Program-made: the position numbers and the translations under genes
The notes under the pieces: generated by a model
Told to the model about the DNA's origin: nothing
Databases searched by the model: none
What the model saw: only the letters and a program-made list of their open reading frames with translations
Source: an uncultured Bacilli bacterium
Lineage (GTDB): Bacteria; Bacillota_I; Bacilli_A; RF39; UBA660
DNA length: 9,642 nucleotides
Assembly (NCBI GenBank): GCA_934167785.1
Contig: CAKPLX010000042.1
Span: forward strand, 1-9,642
Reading direction: 5' to 3'
Shown here: one piece after another, positions 1 through 5,424 of the stretch
How positions within the stretch are numbered: the first letter of the stretch is position 1
Layout: each line of letters opens with the position of its first letter

Positions 1-1
1 G

Positions 2-115
2 CTTGTAATATCTTGGTTCTTTACAATATTGATAGATGAAGGTTTCAGCAACAAACAATTATTACAATTAAATCAAATAATTTATCAAGGCAAAGGACAA
101 TGCAATAATGAGTAA
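2..115 (+). CDS. C-terminal end of an unrecognised phage protein (5' truncated)
   Basis: An open frame enters from the window edge and runs 37 codons to the TAA at 113-115. Its residues include WFFTILIDEGF followed by NKQLLQLNQIIYQGKG. The stop overlaps the start of the next gene by 8 bp (ATG at 108), the same junction seen later at 2217-2224, which supports this being a real upstream member of the operon. I do not recognise the family. The alternative is a chance open frame, because only 37 codons are visible. Confidence 0.5.
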   Translation, partial: LVISWFFTILIDEGFSNKQLLQLNQIIYQGKGQCNNE

Positions 116-548
116 AATTAACTATAAAAAACTTGAAAAAATAGCTTTCAAAAGTGATAAATTCTTTATTGAACGCAAACACCATTCTTTTTGTAGTTGG
201 GCAAAGAAACACTGTAAAAATTGTAGTAGCAAAGAAAATCTTGCAGTGTGCCAAAACTGGAATTGTCAGGAATTGAATAAATTCTATAATTCAGGATATT
301 ACAAAAATTTGTTTATTTCTATGCCTGAATATCAGCTTATGAAAATCAAGAAAAGGGGCAGAATATATGAAGAAACTTCTGAAGGCATAACAAGAAAAGT
401 GCATTCAGCAAGGAAAGGACACAAATGCGATTGGTGTGGCAAAACAATAAGAATTGGCAGCCCATACTTATCAACAGTTGATTTTTCACAGAAAAAGGTG
501 CTGTGTTCTTGTGATGATTGCCACAAAACAATAGTTTGGATGTACTGA
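108..548 (+). CDS. Cys-rich zinc-ribbon-like phage protein
   Basis: A 146-aa basic protein with two cysteine clusters. The N-terminal cluster has C29, C36, C39, C48 and C53. The C-terminal cluster has C107-x2-C110-G, then C133, C135-x2-C138-H139. The second cluster has the form KCDWCGKTI...GSPY...CDDCH, which is typical of treble-clef or zinc-ribbon folds that bind one Zn(II), and is common in small phage accessory proteins. Zinc binding is inferred from spacing and the substrate is unknown. AAAGGA at 92-97 serves as Shine-Dalgarno (SD), 10 nt before the ATG. The start overlaps the preceding stop by 8 bp, so translational coupling is likely. No signal peptide or membrane segment is visible, so it should be cytoplasmic. 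Confidence 0.8.
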   Translation: MSKINYKKLEKIAFKSDKFFIERKHHSFCSWAKKHCKNCSSKENLAVCQNWNCQELNKFYNSGYYKNLFISMPEYQLMKIKKRGRIYEETSEGITRKVHSARKGHKCDWCGKTIRIGSPYLSTVDFSQKKVLCSCDDCHKTIVWMY

Positions 549-581
549 GATTAAATAATATATAATTTGTGAGGAAGAAGA

Positions 582-953
582 ATGCAAACAAAGTATGCAA
601 AATATAGCGAAATTACGAAAACAGAAAAAGAAATTGCAAGACTTGTCTCTTTAGGTTTTTCAAATAAAAAAATTGCCAAAATTCGGAACATTGCTCCTAG
701 CACCGTAAAAACGCATATTATATCAGTATATCAAAAGTTAAATATTGCAGATAATGCGAAAGGTAATGACGGAAGTAAGAGAGTTCGTTTAGTACTCTGG
801 TATCTAAAGCAACAACGAAAATACAAACAAGCACTTAATGAAATTGAAAAATTATCCACAAATGCTTTTTGTTTAGCAAATGGAACTAATAAAGATATGT
901 CTAATTTTGCAAAACAGATTTTAAATATCATCAACAAAATAAAGGAGCAGTAA
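582..953 (+). CDS. LuxR/GerE-type helix-turn-helix DNA-binding protein
   Basis: A 123-aa protein. Residues 11-58 match the LuxR_C/GerE pattern: T-x-x-E-x-E-I-x-x-L, G-x-S-N-K-K-I-A, then the recognition-helix signature PSTVKTHI and the trailing VYQKL. There is no receiver or autoinducer domain, so this is a stand-alone HTH. Residues 66-123 are a basic (KRVRLVLWYLKQQRKYKQ) and then helical tail. Proteins of this form are common in phage early regions as transcriptional regulators. Its targets here are unknown. GAGG at 571-574 gives a 7-nt SD spacing. Its TAA overlaps the next ATG by one base (TAATG). It is a candidate switch or late regulator, but it does not look like a CI-type repressor. Confidence 0.75.
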   Translation: MQTKYAKYSEITKTEKEIARLVSLGFSNKKIAKIRNIAPSTVKTHIISVYQKLNIADNAKGNDGSKRVRLVLWYLKQQRKYKQALNEIEKLSTNAFCLANGTNKDMSNFAKQILNIINKIKEQ

Positions 954-1135
954 TGAAATGTAATCACGATAAAAAATATTATGAGATTTTACATTACAAG
1001 CACAATCATTCATATTTTGAATATCCCAAAGGAGCAGAACATTATAGCGAATATTCTACAATCCATTGCACAAAATGTGGAGCAGTTTGGAGAACAAAGG
1101 CAAAATACGTGGAAACTTTAAAGGAGAAACAATGA
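953..1135 (+). CDS. Small zinc-finger-like protein
   Basis: A 60-aa protein with an N-terminal C3-N-H5 and a C-terminal C39-x2-C42-G followed by AVW. Together these form a plausible four-ligand zinc site resembling half-ribbon mini-proteins of phages. It is rich in His, Tyr and Lys. AAAGGAG at 941-947 is a strong SD inside the upstream gene, and the start overlaps the LuxR-like gene's stop by one base. Its own stop overlaps the next ATG (ATGA at 1132-1135). Function is unknown. The overlapped, coupled position and good SD support it being translated. Confidence 0.65.
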   Translation: MKCNHDKKYYEILHYKHNHSYFEYPKGAEHYSEYSTIHCTKCGAVWRTKAKYVETLKEKQ

Positions 1136-1332
1136 ACTATAGAGAAATGAATATGGTTGAAAATGGACAAAAAGTAGTATGTACCCAAGACCACCACAAG
1201 TTTAAAAAAGGCGACATCGGAACAATTACATTTGAGTATTTTGGTAAGGGTTTATACTACAAATATGTAAATCTTAATGACGGAAGAACTGATGTGTTAA
1301 ATGCTACATACGAATATTGGGATGCAATATAA
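1132..1332 (+). CDS. Small beta-rich phage protein, unknown function
   Basis: A 66-aa protein starting MNYREMNMVENG. An ATG further upstream in the same frame (1066) would overlap the previous gene by 70 bp and has no SD. The ATG at 1132 has AAGGAG at 1121-1126 and an ATGA overlap with the preceding stop, so it is chosen. The core GQKVVCTQDHHKFKKGD followed by GTITFEYFG is a KOW/SH3-like strand-turn pattern (V-x-C...F-K-K-G-D-x-G-T-I) often seen in tiny phage proteins. The fold assignment is an inference. No catalytic motif is visible. Confidence 0.6.
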   Translation: MNYREMNMVENGQKVVCTQDHHKFKKGDIGTITFEYFGKGLYYKYVNLNDGRTDVLNATYEYWDAI

Positions 1333-1345
1333 AGAAGGAGAAATA

Positions 1346-1551
1346 ATGAACAGTGATTTTTCAATAATCCAATTATTTTGCAAAACGACGAACAAGTTTT
1401 GTTAAACAAAATATTTAGTGAATATTACAAACAGTTAAAAAAAAGTAATCAAGATAGAGTTATGACACCTTATTTTGAAGAAGCAATAACCAAATTGTTT
1501 GATTTAGCAAGAAAACTAAAAGTGACAATTTATGATGAAAGTAAAAGATAG
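1346..1551 (+). pseudogene. Frame-disrupted paralogue of the 1997-2224 gene
   Basis: An ATG at 1346 with a strong SD (AAGGAG, 1335-1340) reads only 19 codons before TAA. Adding one T to the T5 run at 1356-1360 opens a frame that runs to the TAG at 1549-1551 and gives 68 aa. The restored protein contains LLNKIFSEYYKQL and NQDRVMTPYFEEA. These line up with LLREIFIEYRKQL and NNDRVMMPFYQQA of the intact protein at 1997-2224, followed by similar Leu-rich helices. The reading is a small duplicated gene with a single-base loss, or a sequencing error in the homopolymer. P-site slippage on UUU is possible, but no canonical slippery heptamer is present. It lies between the gene ending at 1332 and the YopX gene. 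Confidence 0.7.
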
Positions 1552-1559
1552 GAAAAATA

Positions 1560-1997
1560 ATGCAAGATAGACTTAAGTTTAGATACAATAATAACAATAA
1601 AATATATGATGTTTTTGCCATTGACTTCTTTCACTCAACTGGACAAATCATTTCACTCGATAGAAAAGAAACTCTGATGTGCAAAATAAATTTAGATAAT
1701 TTAATGCAATGCACAGGCTTAAAAGACAAGAACGGCGAATTGATTTACGAAGGTGATATTTTAGACTTATATGTATCATCAAAAAAGTTGTATCGTTATG
1801 AAGTTAAATACGAAATAGGAAGTTTTATGTTGGTATCACAAGATGAAATATTTGACTTCCCAAATGTATGGAATGATAATGTATATCCTTTATCTCAACT
1901 ATATTATGAATATCAAAACGAAGAAAACTGTATTGATGAATGCGAAATAATCGGAAATGTTTATGAAAATCCTGAACTATTAAAGGACGGTGAATAA
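1560..1997 (+). CDS. YopX family phage protein
   Basis: A 145-aa protein with the hallmarks of the YopX family (named after Bacillus phage SPbeta YopX). These are an N-terminal R-x-K-F-R (LKFRYN), the core MQCTGLKDKNGELIYEGDIL at residues 49-68, and a C-terminal EIIGNVYENPELL at 129-141. The length is normal for the family. Family members are small phage proteins of unresolved biochemical function that form a beta-rich oligomeric fold. The SD is weak (AGGA at 1550-1553). Its TAA overlaps the next ATG by one base. It sits between two paralogous small genes, one of them broken. Confidence 0.9.
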   Translation: MQDRLKFRYNNNNKIYDVFAIDFFHSTGQIISLDRKETLMCKINLDNLMQCTGLKDKNGELIYEGDILDLYVSSKKLYRYEVKYEIGSFMLVSQDEIFDFPNVWNDNVYPLSQLYYEYQNEENCIDECEIIGNVYENPELLKDGE

Positions 1998-2224
1998 TGG
2001 CTAGTAAAAGAATAAAATTAAATGGTGGAACTTTTTCTCTTTCAAAGGAAGAACATGCTTTATTAAGAGAAATATTTATTGAATATCGTAAACAGTTAGG
2101 TACAGAAAAAAATTTAAACAATGATAGAGTTATGATGCCTTTTTACCAACAAGCATATAACGAGCTAATTAATTTAATAAAAAAATTCGATTGTTATGAA
2201 GGATGGATGAATCAAAATGACTAA
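1997..2224 (+). CDS. Small helical phage protein, intact paralogue of the disrupted gene at 1346-1551
   Basis: A 75-aa protein that looks mostly helical: an N-terminal beta-like KRIKLNGGTFSLS, then EEHALLREIFIEYRKQL and an Asn-Asp-Arg-Val-Met turn (residues 42-46) leading into a second amphipathic helix. I do not recognise a named family. AAAGG near 1982-1986 acts as SD, and the start shares one base with the YopX stop (TAATG). Its end overlaps the methyltransferase-like gene by 8 bp (ATG at 2217). Similarity to the broken gene upstream indicates local duplication on either side of YopX. Function is unknown. Confidence 0.65.
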   Translation: MASKRIKLNGGTFSLSKEEHALLREIFIEYRKQLGTEKNLNNDRVMMPFYQQAYNELINLIKKFDCYEGWMNQND

Positions 2225-2753
2225 CGAGTTTTTATTCACATCCAAAGGTAAAAATGATGAATGCTACACTCACAGATACGCAGTCGAGCCGTTGCTTGAA
2301 TTTCTTCCACAATTCAAAGAGAAAATAATTTGGTGTCCTTTTGATACAGAAGAAAGCGAATTTGTAAAAGTATTCAGAGAATATGGATACAATGTAATTA
2401 ATTCTCATATTTCTTCAGGACAGGATTTTTACCAATATGAACCTAAAAAATGGGATGTAATAATTTCCAATCCCCCATTTACAGGTAAAGCAAAAATTTT
2501 TGAACGTGCAATAAGTTTTAATAAACCATTTTGTCTGCTTATGACTTTAACATGGTTGAATGACCGAACACCTAAATTATTATTTAAAAATATCGGTATG
2601 CAACTTTTAATGTTTGAAGATCGAATGGAATTTAAAAATCAAAACACAGACAAAGCAATTAATTTTTCTTCTGCATATTTTTGCAGAGATTTCTTGCCAA
2701 GCAAAATTGAAATAAGAAATTTTAAAAGTTTTAGACAAAAGAATTTATTTTAA
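2217..2753 (+). CDS. Phage N6-adenine DNA methyltransferase-like protein
   Basis: A 178-aa protein with a Rossmann-type methyltransferase layout. Residues 15-31 (ECYTHRYAVEPLLEFLP) form the N-terminal segment typical of phage Dam-like or 'sugar-phosphate nucleotidyltransferase'-annotated proteins. WCPFD (39-43) occupies the position expected for the SAM-binding acidic strand, and GQDF (68-71) follows. The catalytic-type NPPF is at 85-88, within DVIISNPPFTGK. The (D/N/S)PP(Y/F/W) motif marks amino-methyltransferases acting on adenine N6 or cytosine N4. There is no partner nuclease, so it is an orphan enzyme, likely for phage DNA modification or host-nuclease evasion. At 178 aa it is compact, lacks a clear target-recognition domain, and has no obvious FxGxG motif, so activity is unproven. 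Confidence 0.7.
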   Translation: MTNEFLFTSKGKNDECYTHRYAVEPLLEFLPQFKEKIIWCPFDTEESEFVKVFREYGYNVINSHISSGQDFYQYEPKKWDVIISNPPFTGKAKIFERAISFNKPFCLLMTLTWLNDRTPKLLFKNIGMQLLMFEDRMEFKNQNTDKAINFSSAYFCRDFLPSKIEIRNFKSFRQKNLF

Positions 2754-2765
2754 GAGGTATAAATA

Positions 2766-3104
2766 ATGGAAATAGATAGAAACGAAATACAATCAATTAT
2801 TGATGTAAAAATTAAAGATGGTGTGAAAAAATTTGGCAAAGATTTCAAATTCTTTGTATTAGAAATAATCAGTCTTGAAAAAATGTTAGCACCAGAACCA
2901 ACAGAAACTCAATACCCAAAGCTCATTCCACTCGTGAAATGGAATGAACATTTTCCTGATCCAAGTGTTAAGGCTTTAAGAATGCTAGTATTTAGAAAAG
3001 ATACAAATGGTTTTGATAAAGTTGTTGAAAGACGCGGTAATAGAGTATTGCTTAATGTAGACGAGTATTTTAAGTGGAGAAAAAGAACACAACAAAAGCC
3101 TTAG
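2766..3104 (+). CDS. Excisionase-like DNA-binding protein (Xis candidate)
   Basis: A 112-aa protein. Residues 1-45 form a lysine-rich helical lead. Residues 53-104 fit the winged-helix pattern of AlpA/Xis-like proteins: P-L-V-K-W-N-E-H-F-P-D-P-S, then LRMLVFRK, G-F-D-K-V-V, and finally the wing R-R-G-N-R-V-L-L-N-V-D-E-Y-F-K-W. The terminal 'GNRVLLNVDEYFKW' corresponds to the G-R-R-x-L-I-x-x-x-x-F-x-x-W ending of excisionase-type proteins. It lies directly beside the integrase gene, which supports a role as recombination directionality factor. The two genes converge and overlap by 4 bp at their stops. GAGG at 2754-2757 is the SD. It could instead be a general phage regulator. Confidence 0.55.
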   Translation: MEIDRNEIQSIIDVKIKDGVKKFGKDFKFFVLEIISLEKMLAPEPTETQYPKLIPLVKWNEHFPDPSVKALRMLVFRKDTNGFDKVVERRGNRVLLNVDEYFKWRKRTQQKP

Positions 3105-4192
3105 AGATTTGTTGGTATGATTTTATTAGTAACTTTATTCAATACGGCTGCAGTATGTTTTTCTGTCAAGTGAGAATACCTGCGTGCCATAATCAAAGAT
3201 TTATGCCCGAGTATCTCTGCAATATCTAAGAGGCTACCGCCATTCATTGCAATATAAGAAGCAGTGGTATGCCTTAAATCATGAATATGAAAATCTCTTA
3301 AACCAACTTCTTTTATAATCTTTTGCAAAGCTCCTCTAATATAGTATAGTTTTTGACTTTTTTTATTCCAAAACAAATAATCCTCAATGTCATTATTGTT
3401 TATGTAATTTTGAATAATAGCCAAAATATTTTTATAAATTGGAACGCCTCTATCTTCTTTGTTCTTAGTGTTGAGAAAATAAACTTGATTGTTTTGAAAA
3501 TCAATATTTTCTAACTTCAAATTTAAGACTTCTGAATATCTTCCACCGGTTGAAAGCGAAATCAAAACGAATATATATAAAACTTCTGAATTATTTTTGC
3601 AAGCTGTAATCAATTTTGGGATTTCTTCAATAGATAAAAATCTTTTTCTTCCTTCCGGTTTTGGCATTATCTTAATTTTTGAGATAGGATTAGTATCCAT
3701 GATTTCAAGTTCTTTAACGGCGTAAGTAAATACGGCAGACAAACACATTAGATATTTATTTATGGTGTTGTTCCCTCTAATAACTTCTTTATTGCCTTTC
3801 TTTATTTTTTCGGTTGCAAGCATTTGTTTGCAAGAAGAAATTACAGGAGCTGATAAATCTTTGAGCCTGATAGTTCCTATTTTATCAATCCACCAATCAT
3901 ACATTACGGAATATTTTTCAGCATACGAATATTTTTGCGATGCGATATTTACTTTATAGAAGTTAATGAGGTCTGCCGTTGTTTTAAAGTCTGTTTTTAA
4001 CCTTTTTTCAAGTTCTTCAGGAATTTCTTTGTAGCTACCATCTTTCATTTGAACTTCAATTTTAGTAGCCCAATCTAAAGCTTTTGTTTTTTTGTCAAAA
4101 GTTTTCATTAAAGGTTTATATCCTTTAATTCTAATATATGCTTGATATCTAATATTCCCTTTGCTAGTTATTCTTTTTCTAATTACAGCCAT
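3101..4192 (-). CDS. int: Phage tyrosine recombinase (integrase)
   Basis: A 363-aa, full-length protein. The N-terminal arm-binding domain is about residues 1-60 (VIRKRITSKGNIRYQAYIRI...KTFDKKTKAL...WA). A SAM-like core-binding domain covers about 72-170. The catalytic domain covers about 183-345, with R218 (TGGRYSE), K243 in the beta-hairpin (NTKNKEDR), H304-x-x-R307 (HDLRH), H330 (LGHKS) and nucleophile Y339 (RRYSHL). All six catalytic residues are present, so it should be active. It would integrate and, with a directionality factor, excise the phage. No SD precedes the ATG and there is no other in-frame start before an upstream stop (4217-4219), so translation may be leaderless or weak. 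The repeats at 4220-4240, probable arm sites, lie 28-48 bp upstream and overlap any promoter, which suggests autoregulation. Confidence 0.96.
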   Translation of the reverse strand: MAVIRKRITSKGNIRYQAYIRIKGYKPLMKTFDKKTKALDWATKIEVQMKDGSYKEIPEELEKRLKTDFKTTADLINFYKVNIASQKYSYAEKYSVMYDWWIDKIGTIRLKDLSAPVISSCKQMLATEKIKKGNKEVIRGNNTINKYLMCLSAVFTYAVKELEIMDTNPISKIKIMPKPEGRKRFLSIEEIPKLITACKNNSEVLYIFVLISLSTGGRYSEVLNLKLENIDFQNNQVYFLNTKNKEDRGVPIYKNILAIIQNYINNNDIEDYLFWNKKSQKLYYIRGALQKIIKEVGLRDFHIHDLRHTTASYIAMNGGSLLDIAEILGHKSLIMARRYSHLTEKHTAAVLNKVTNKIIPTNL

Positions 4193-4201
4193 TTTAAATA
4201 T

Positions 4202-4230
4202 ATAATATTTGCTTATTCATGACACACTCA
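4202..4230 (-). promoter_or_regulatory. Possible integrase promoter, overlapping arm sites
   Basis: Reading the - strand, TATTAT at 4207-4202 is a possible -10, and a poor -35 (TGAGTG) lies 17 bp further upstream at 4230-4225, inside the arm-type repeat. Transcription would begin near the ATG at 4192, consistent with the lack of an SD. The match is weak and AT-rich sequence gives such matches by chance. Confidence 0.25.
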
Positions 4231-4240
4231 TGACACACTA
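4220..4240 (+). repeat. Integrase arm-type site pair, int-proximal
   Basis: Two direct copies of TGACACACT (4220-4228 and 4231-4239) are spaced 11 bp apart, about one helical turn, and are followed by A. The same 21-bp block occurs at 4485-4505 with one difference (A versus T at the tenth-plus-one spacer base). Paired short direct repeats flanking a central region beside int are the usual form of phage integrase arm-binding sites. Confidence 0.75.
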
Positions 4241-4392
4241 ACTTTGAAATTTATAGAAAATCTCTAAAAACATATTAAAACAATAATCCCTAAGAAATCA
4301 AGTCTATTCTATACTTTTATGTACTCAAGTTTTTTCATAAGATTTCAACAAATCCAGTTCATTAAAACTTAATATCCTCGTGTTTATTTAAT

Positions 4393-4416
4393 GTTGCTAA
4401 ACTTCTTTTTAGCAAC
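4393..4416 (+). terminator. 9-bp hairpin with T tract: intrinsic terminator or attP core
   Basis: GTTGCTAAA (4393-4401) and TTTAGCAAC (4408-4416) are perfect inverted repeats separated by CTTCTT. They are followed on the + strand by TTTTTCTTTT, the form of an intrinsic terminator. No + strand gene ends just upstream. The 9-6-9 geometry also fits two integrase core half-sites around a 6-bp overlap, placed between the two arm elements. Both readings can hold if the phage integrates at a host terminator. Confidence 0.6.
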
Positions 4417-4484
4417 TTTTTCTTTTATATATGGGGTTTTATACAGTTTAAGAGTATTGTGTGTTTTAAATAAATGCTCTTTTG

Positions 4485-4505
4485 TGACACACTCTTGACA
4501 CACTA
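4485..4505 (+). repeat. Integrase arm-type site pair, int-distal
   Basis: TGACACACT occurs at 4485-4493 and 4496-4504, with the same orientation and 11-bp period as the pair at 4220-4240. The 21-bp blocks match at 20 positions. No further copy was noticed elsewhere in the window. Confidence 0.75.
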
Positions 4506-4511
4506 CTAATG

Positions 4512-4553
4512 GAAAACACCTGAAATTTTTAATATTGTTTTTCAGGTGTTTTC
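4512..4553. terminator. Bidirectional-type hairpin with 14-bp perfect stem
   Basis: GAAAACACCTGAAA (4512-4525) and TTTCAGGTGTTTTC (4540-4553) are perfectly complementary around a 14-nt AT-rich loop. With CACCTGAAA/TTTCAGGTG as the core stem, each strand ends in TTTTC. It can therefore act as a terminator in both directions, insulating attP and int from late-operon read-through and the reverse. Confidence 0.65.
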
Positions 4554-4590
4554 ATATTAATTATTATAATTTCTATTCTAATTATAGCAC

Positions 4591-4618
4591 AAAAAAAGGA
4601 GCTACAAATTATAGCCCC
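4591..4618 (-). terminator. Intrinsic terminator of the late operon
   Basis: On the - strand, GGGGCTA (4618-4612), loop TAATTTG, and TAGCTCC (4604-4598) form a 7-bp stem with one G-U pair. It is followed at once by seven T (4597-4591). It starts 33 bp past the endolysin stop at 4652 and is the last element of the late transcript. The mismatch on the + strand (A-C) makes it specific to - strand RNA. Confidence 0.85.
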
Positions 4619-4651
4619 AAAAATCAAAATAGCTGAAAATTAAAAGAAGTT

Positions 4652-5140
4652 TTATACTTTATTTCGATACCATTTAATTTTTTGTCTAATAAAATTTCCT
4701 ATCTCGTTTGCAGGCACGTGCGGATATGGAGGAAGATAATTGATATCAGGTTTTCCTGCTGATTTAGTATTTGAATGTTTTTTCCCAAACTCATAATGTG
4801 TAAGAACAGTATCTTCTGTTATTGGAATATTATATTTTTTACAAAGTTCTGCGCAAAATTTCATTGTACTTTCGATTTGTTTCTTTAAAATTGGATATTT
4901 CCCTACGACTTTCGGAGATTTATAACCTGCCATTGCACAAACCGCAACACCGATTGAACCAGTATTTCCTCCACCGGTATGTGCGGCATACTTTCCATCA
5001 TTACAATTTTCGTTATCTTCGGGTTTGAAAAAACCATTATGTTTTTCTCCTTTATCATCAATAAGAAAATGATAACATTCTTTTTCATGATTTGTCGGAT
5101 TATATGTTCCGGCAGTCCAATGAATAATTATATGTTTCAT
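4652..5140 (-). CDS. Endolysin, N-acetylmuramoyl-L-alanine amidase (Amidase_2)
   Basis: A 162-aa protein made of one Amidase_2/PGRP-type zinc domain, the size of T7-lysozyme-class enzymes. Zinc ligands visible are H7 (IIIHWTAG), H115 (LTHYEF) and D132, within the GKPDI motif that replaces the usual K-x-D-P-G. K130 precedes D132 as in AmpD-type proteins. YHFLID (23-28), AAHTGG (52-57) and SIGVAV (62-67) are the other core strands. It would cleave the amide bond between MurNAc and L-Ala in peptidoglycan at lysis. There is no signal peptide and no cell-wall-binding domain, so release must depend on a holin. AAAGGA 7 nt upstream is the SD. The TM protein gene ends 2 bp before the ATG. Confidence 0.93.
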   Translation of the reverse strand: MKHIIIHWTAGTYNPTNHEKECYHFLIDDKGEKHNGFFKPEDNENCNDGKYAAHTGGGNTGSIGVAVCAMAGYKSPKVVGKYPILKKQIESTMKFCAELCKKYNIPITEDTVLTHYEFGKKHSNTKSAGKPDINYLPPYPHVPANEIGNFIRQKIKWYRNKV

Positions 5141-5142
5141 AA

Positions 5143-5424
5143 TTATGTCCTTTCTTTTTCAAGATCATCAATTCTATGATTTTCAACTTTAATTTTTTCC
5201 ATAATTACTGATATTTGTTTTTCAGTATGATAGACTCTTTCTATTAAGTTATTATGTTTATCCTGTTTCTTTTCAAGAGAAGTGAGTTTTTCTTGAAAAT
5301 GTGCTTGCAAATTTTCAAATTGTTCTTTCAAATTTTTTTGCGCTTGAGATTGAGAGCCTGCAAAATATGCAATTGCACAAGCATTTACAACGATGCTTAG
5401 TAGCAATTCAGCATTAATATTCAT
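5143..5424 (-). CDS. One-TM coiled-coil lysis protein (holin/XhlA-like)
   Basis: A 93-aa protein. Residues 7-24 (LLLSIVVNACAIAYFAGS) form a single N-terminal membrane segment. Residues 25-93 are strongly charged with heptad-like spacing (LKEQFENLQAHFQEKLTSLEKK, then IERVYHTEKQISVIMEKI), a long coiled coil. This layout, directly upstream of the endolysin, matches small phage holin-accessory or XhlA-like proteins that sit in the inner membrane and help release the amidase. An i-spanin role is also possible, but no o-spanin lipoprotein is seen. The ATG follows the previous gene's TAA directly, with GGAG inside that gene as SD. Confidence 0.65.
   Translation of the reverse strand: MNINAELLLSIVVNACAIAYFAGSQSQAQKNLKEQFENLQAHFQEKLTSLEKKQDKHNNLIERVYHTEKQISVIMEKIKVENHRIDDLEKERT

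Larger units (their letters stand above)
4220..4505. other. attP: Probable phage attachment site (attP) region
   Basis: A non-coding segment of about 286 bp lies directly upstream of int and is bounded by two copies of a 21-bp element made of paired TGACACACT units. The overall size is close to that of well-known tyrosine-integrase attP sites such as lambda's (about 240 bp). The central 244 bp contain no ORF and no tRNA-like sequence. They do contain a 9-6-9 inverted repeat at 4393-4416 that could be the core. The exact crossover sequence cannot be assigned without an attB or an attL/attR pair. Confidence 0.65.

Noticed and set aside
582..953. CI-like lysogeny repressor
   Set aside because: The HTH is of LuxR/GerE type, and there is no XRE-type HTH or S24 peptidase domain; the gene is not divergent from an early promoter in this window.
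1066..1131. Longer 88-aa version of the 1132-1332 gene
   Set aside because: The upstream ATG has no SD and its extra codons overlap the previous gene by 70 bp; the ATG at 1132 has AAGGAG and an ATGA junction.
1352..1366. Programmed -1 frameshift joining the two frames of the disrupted gene
   Set aside because: The sequence GAT TTT TCA lacks an X XXY YYZ heptamer and no downstream stem is evident; a one-base loss in the T run is simpler.
3762..3959. + strand ORF opposite int, hydrophobic product
   Set aside because: It is antisense to conserved integrase domains, lacks an SD, and its hydrophobic look follows from the complement of Lys/Glu-rich codons.
4241..4484. tRNA gene fragment as integration target inside the attP region
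   Set aside because: Neither strand shows a T-arm GGTTCGAATCC-like sequence with a following acceptor stem and CCA, so a tRNA-type core is not supported.
4220..4505. Degenerate CRISPR array, because of short direct repeats
   Set aside because: The units are 9 bp in two pairs 11 bp apart with no regular 30-40 bp spacers and no cas genes; arm sites explain them better.
4822..5179. Several ORFs overlapping the amidase and holin-like genes in other frames or strand
   Set aside because: They are shadows of clearly conserved genes and lack ribosome binding sites or recognisable domains.
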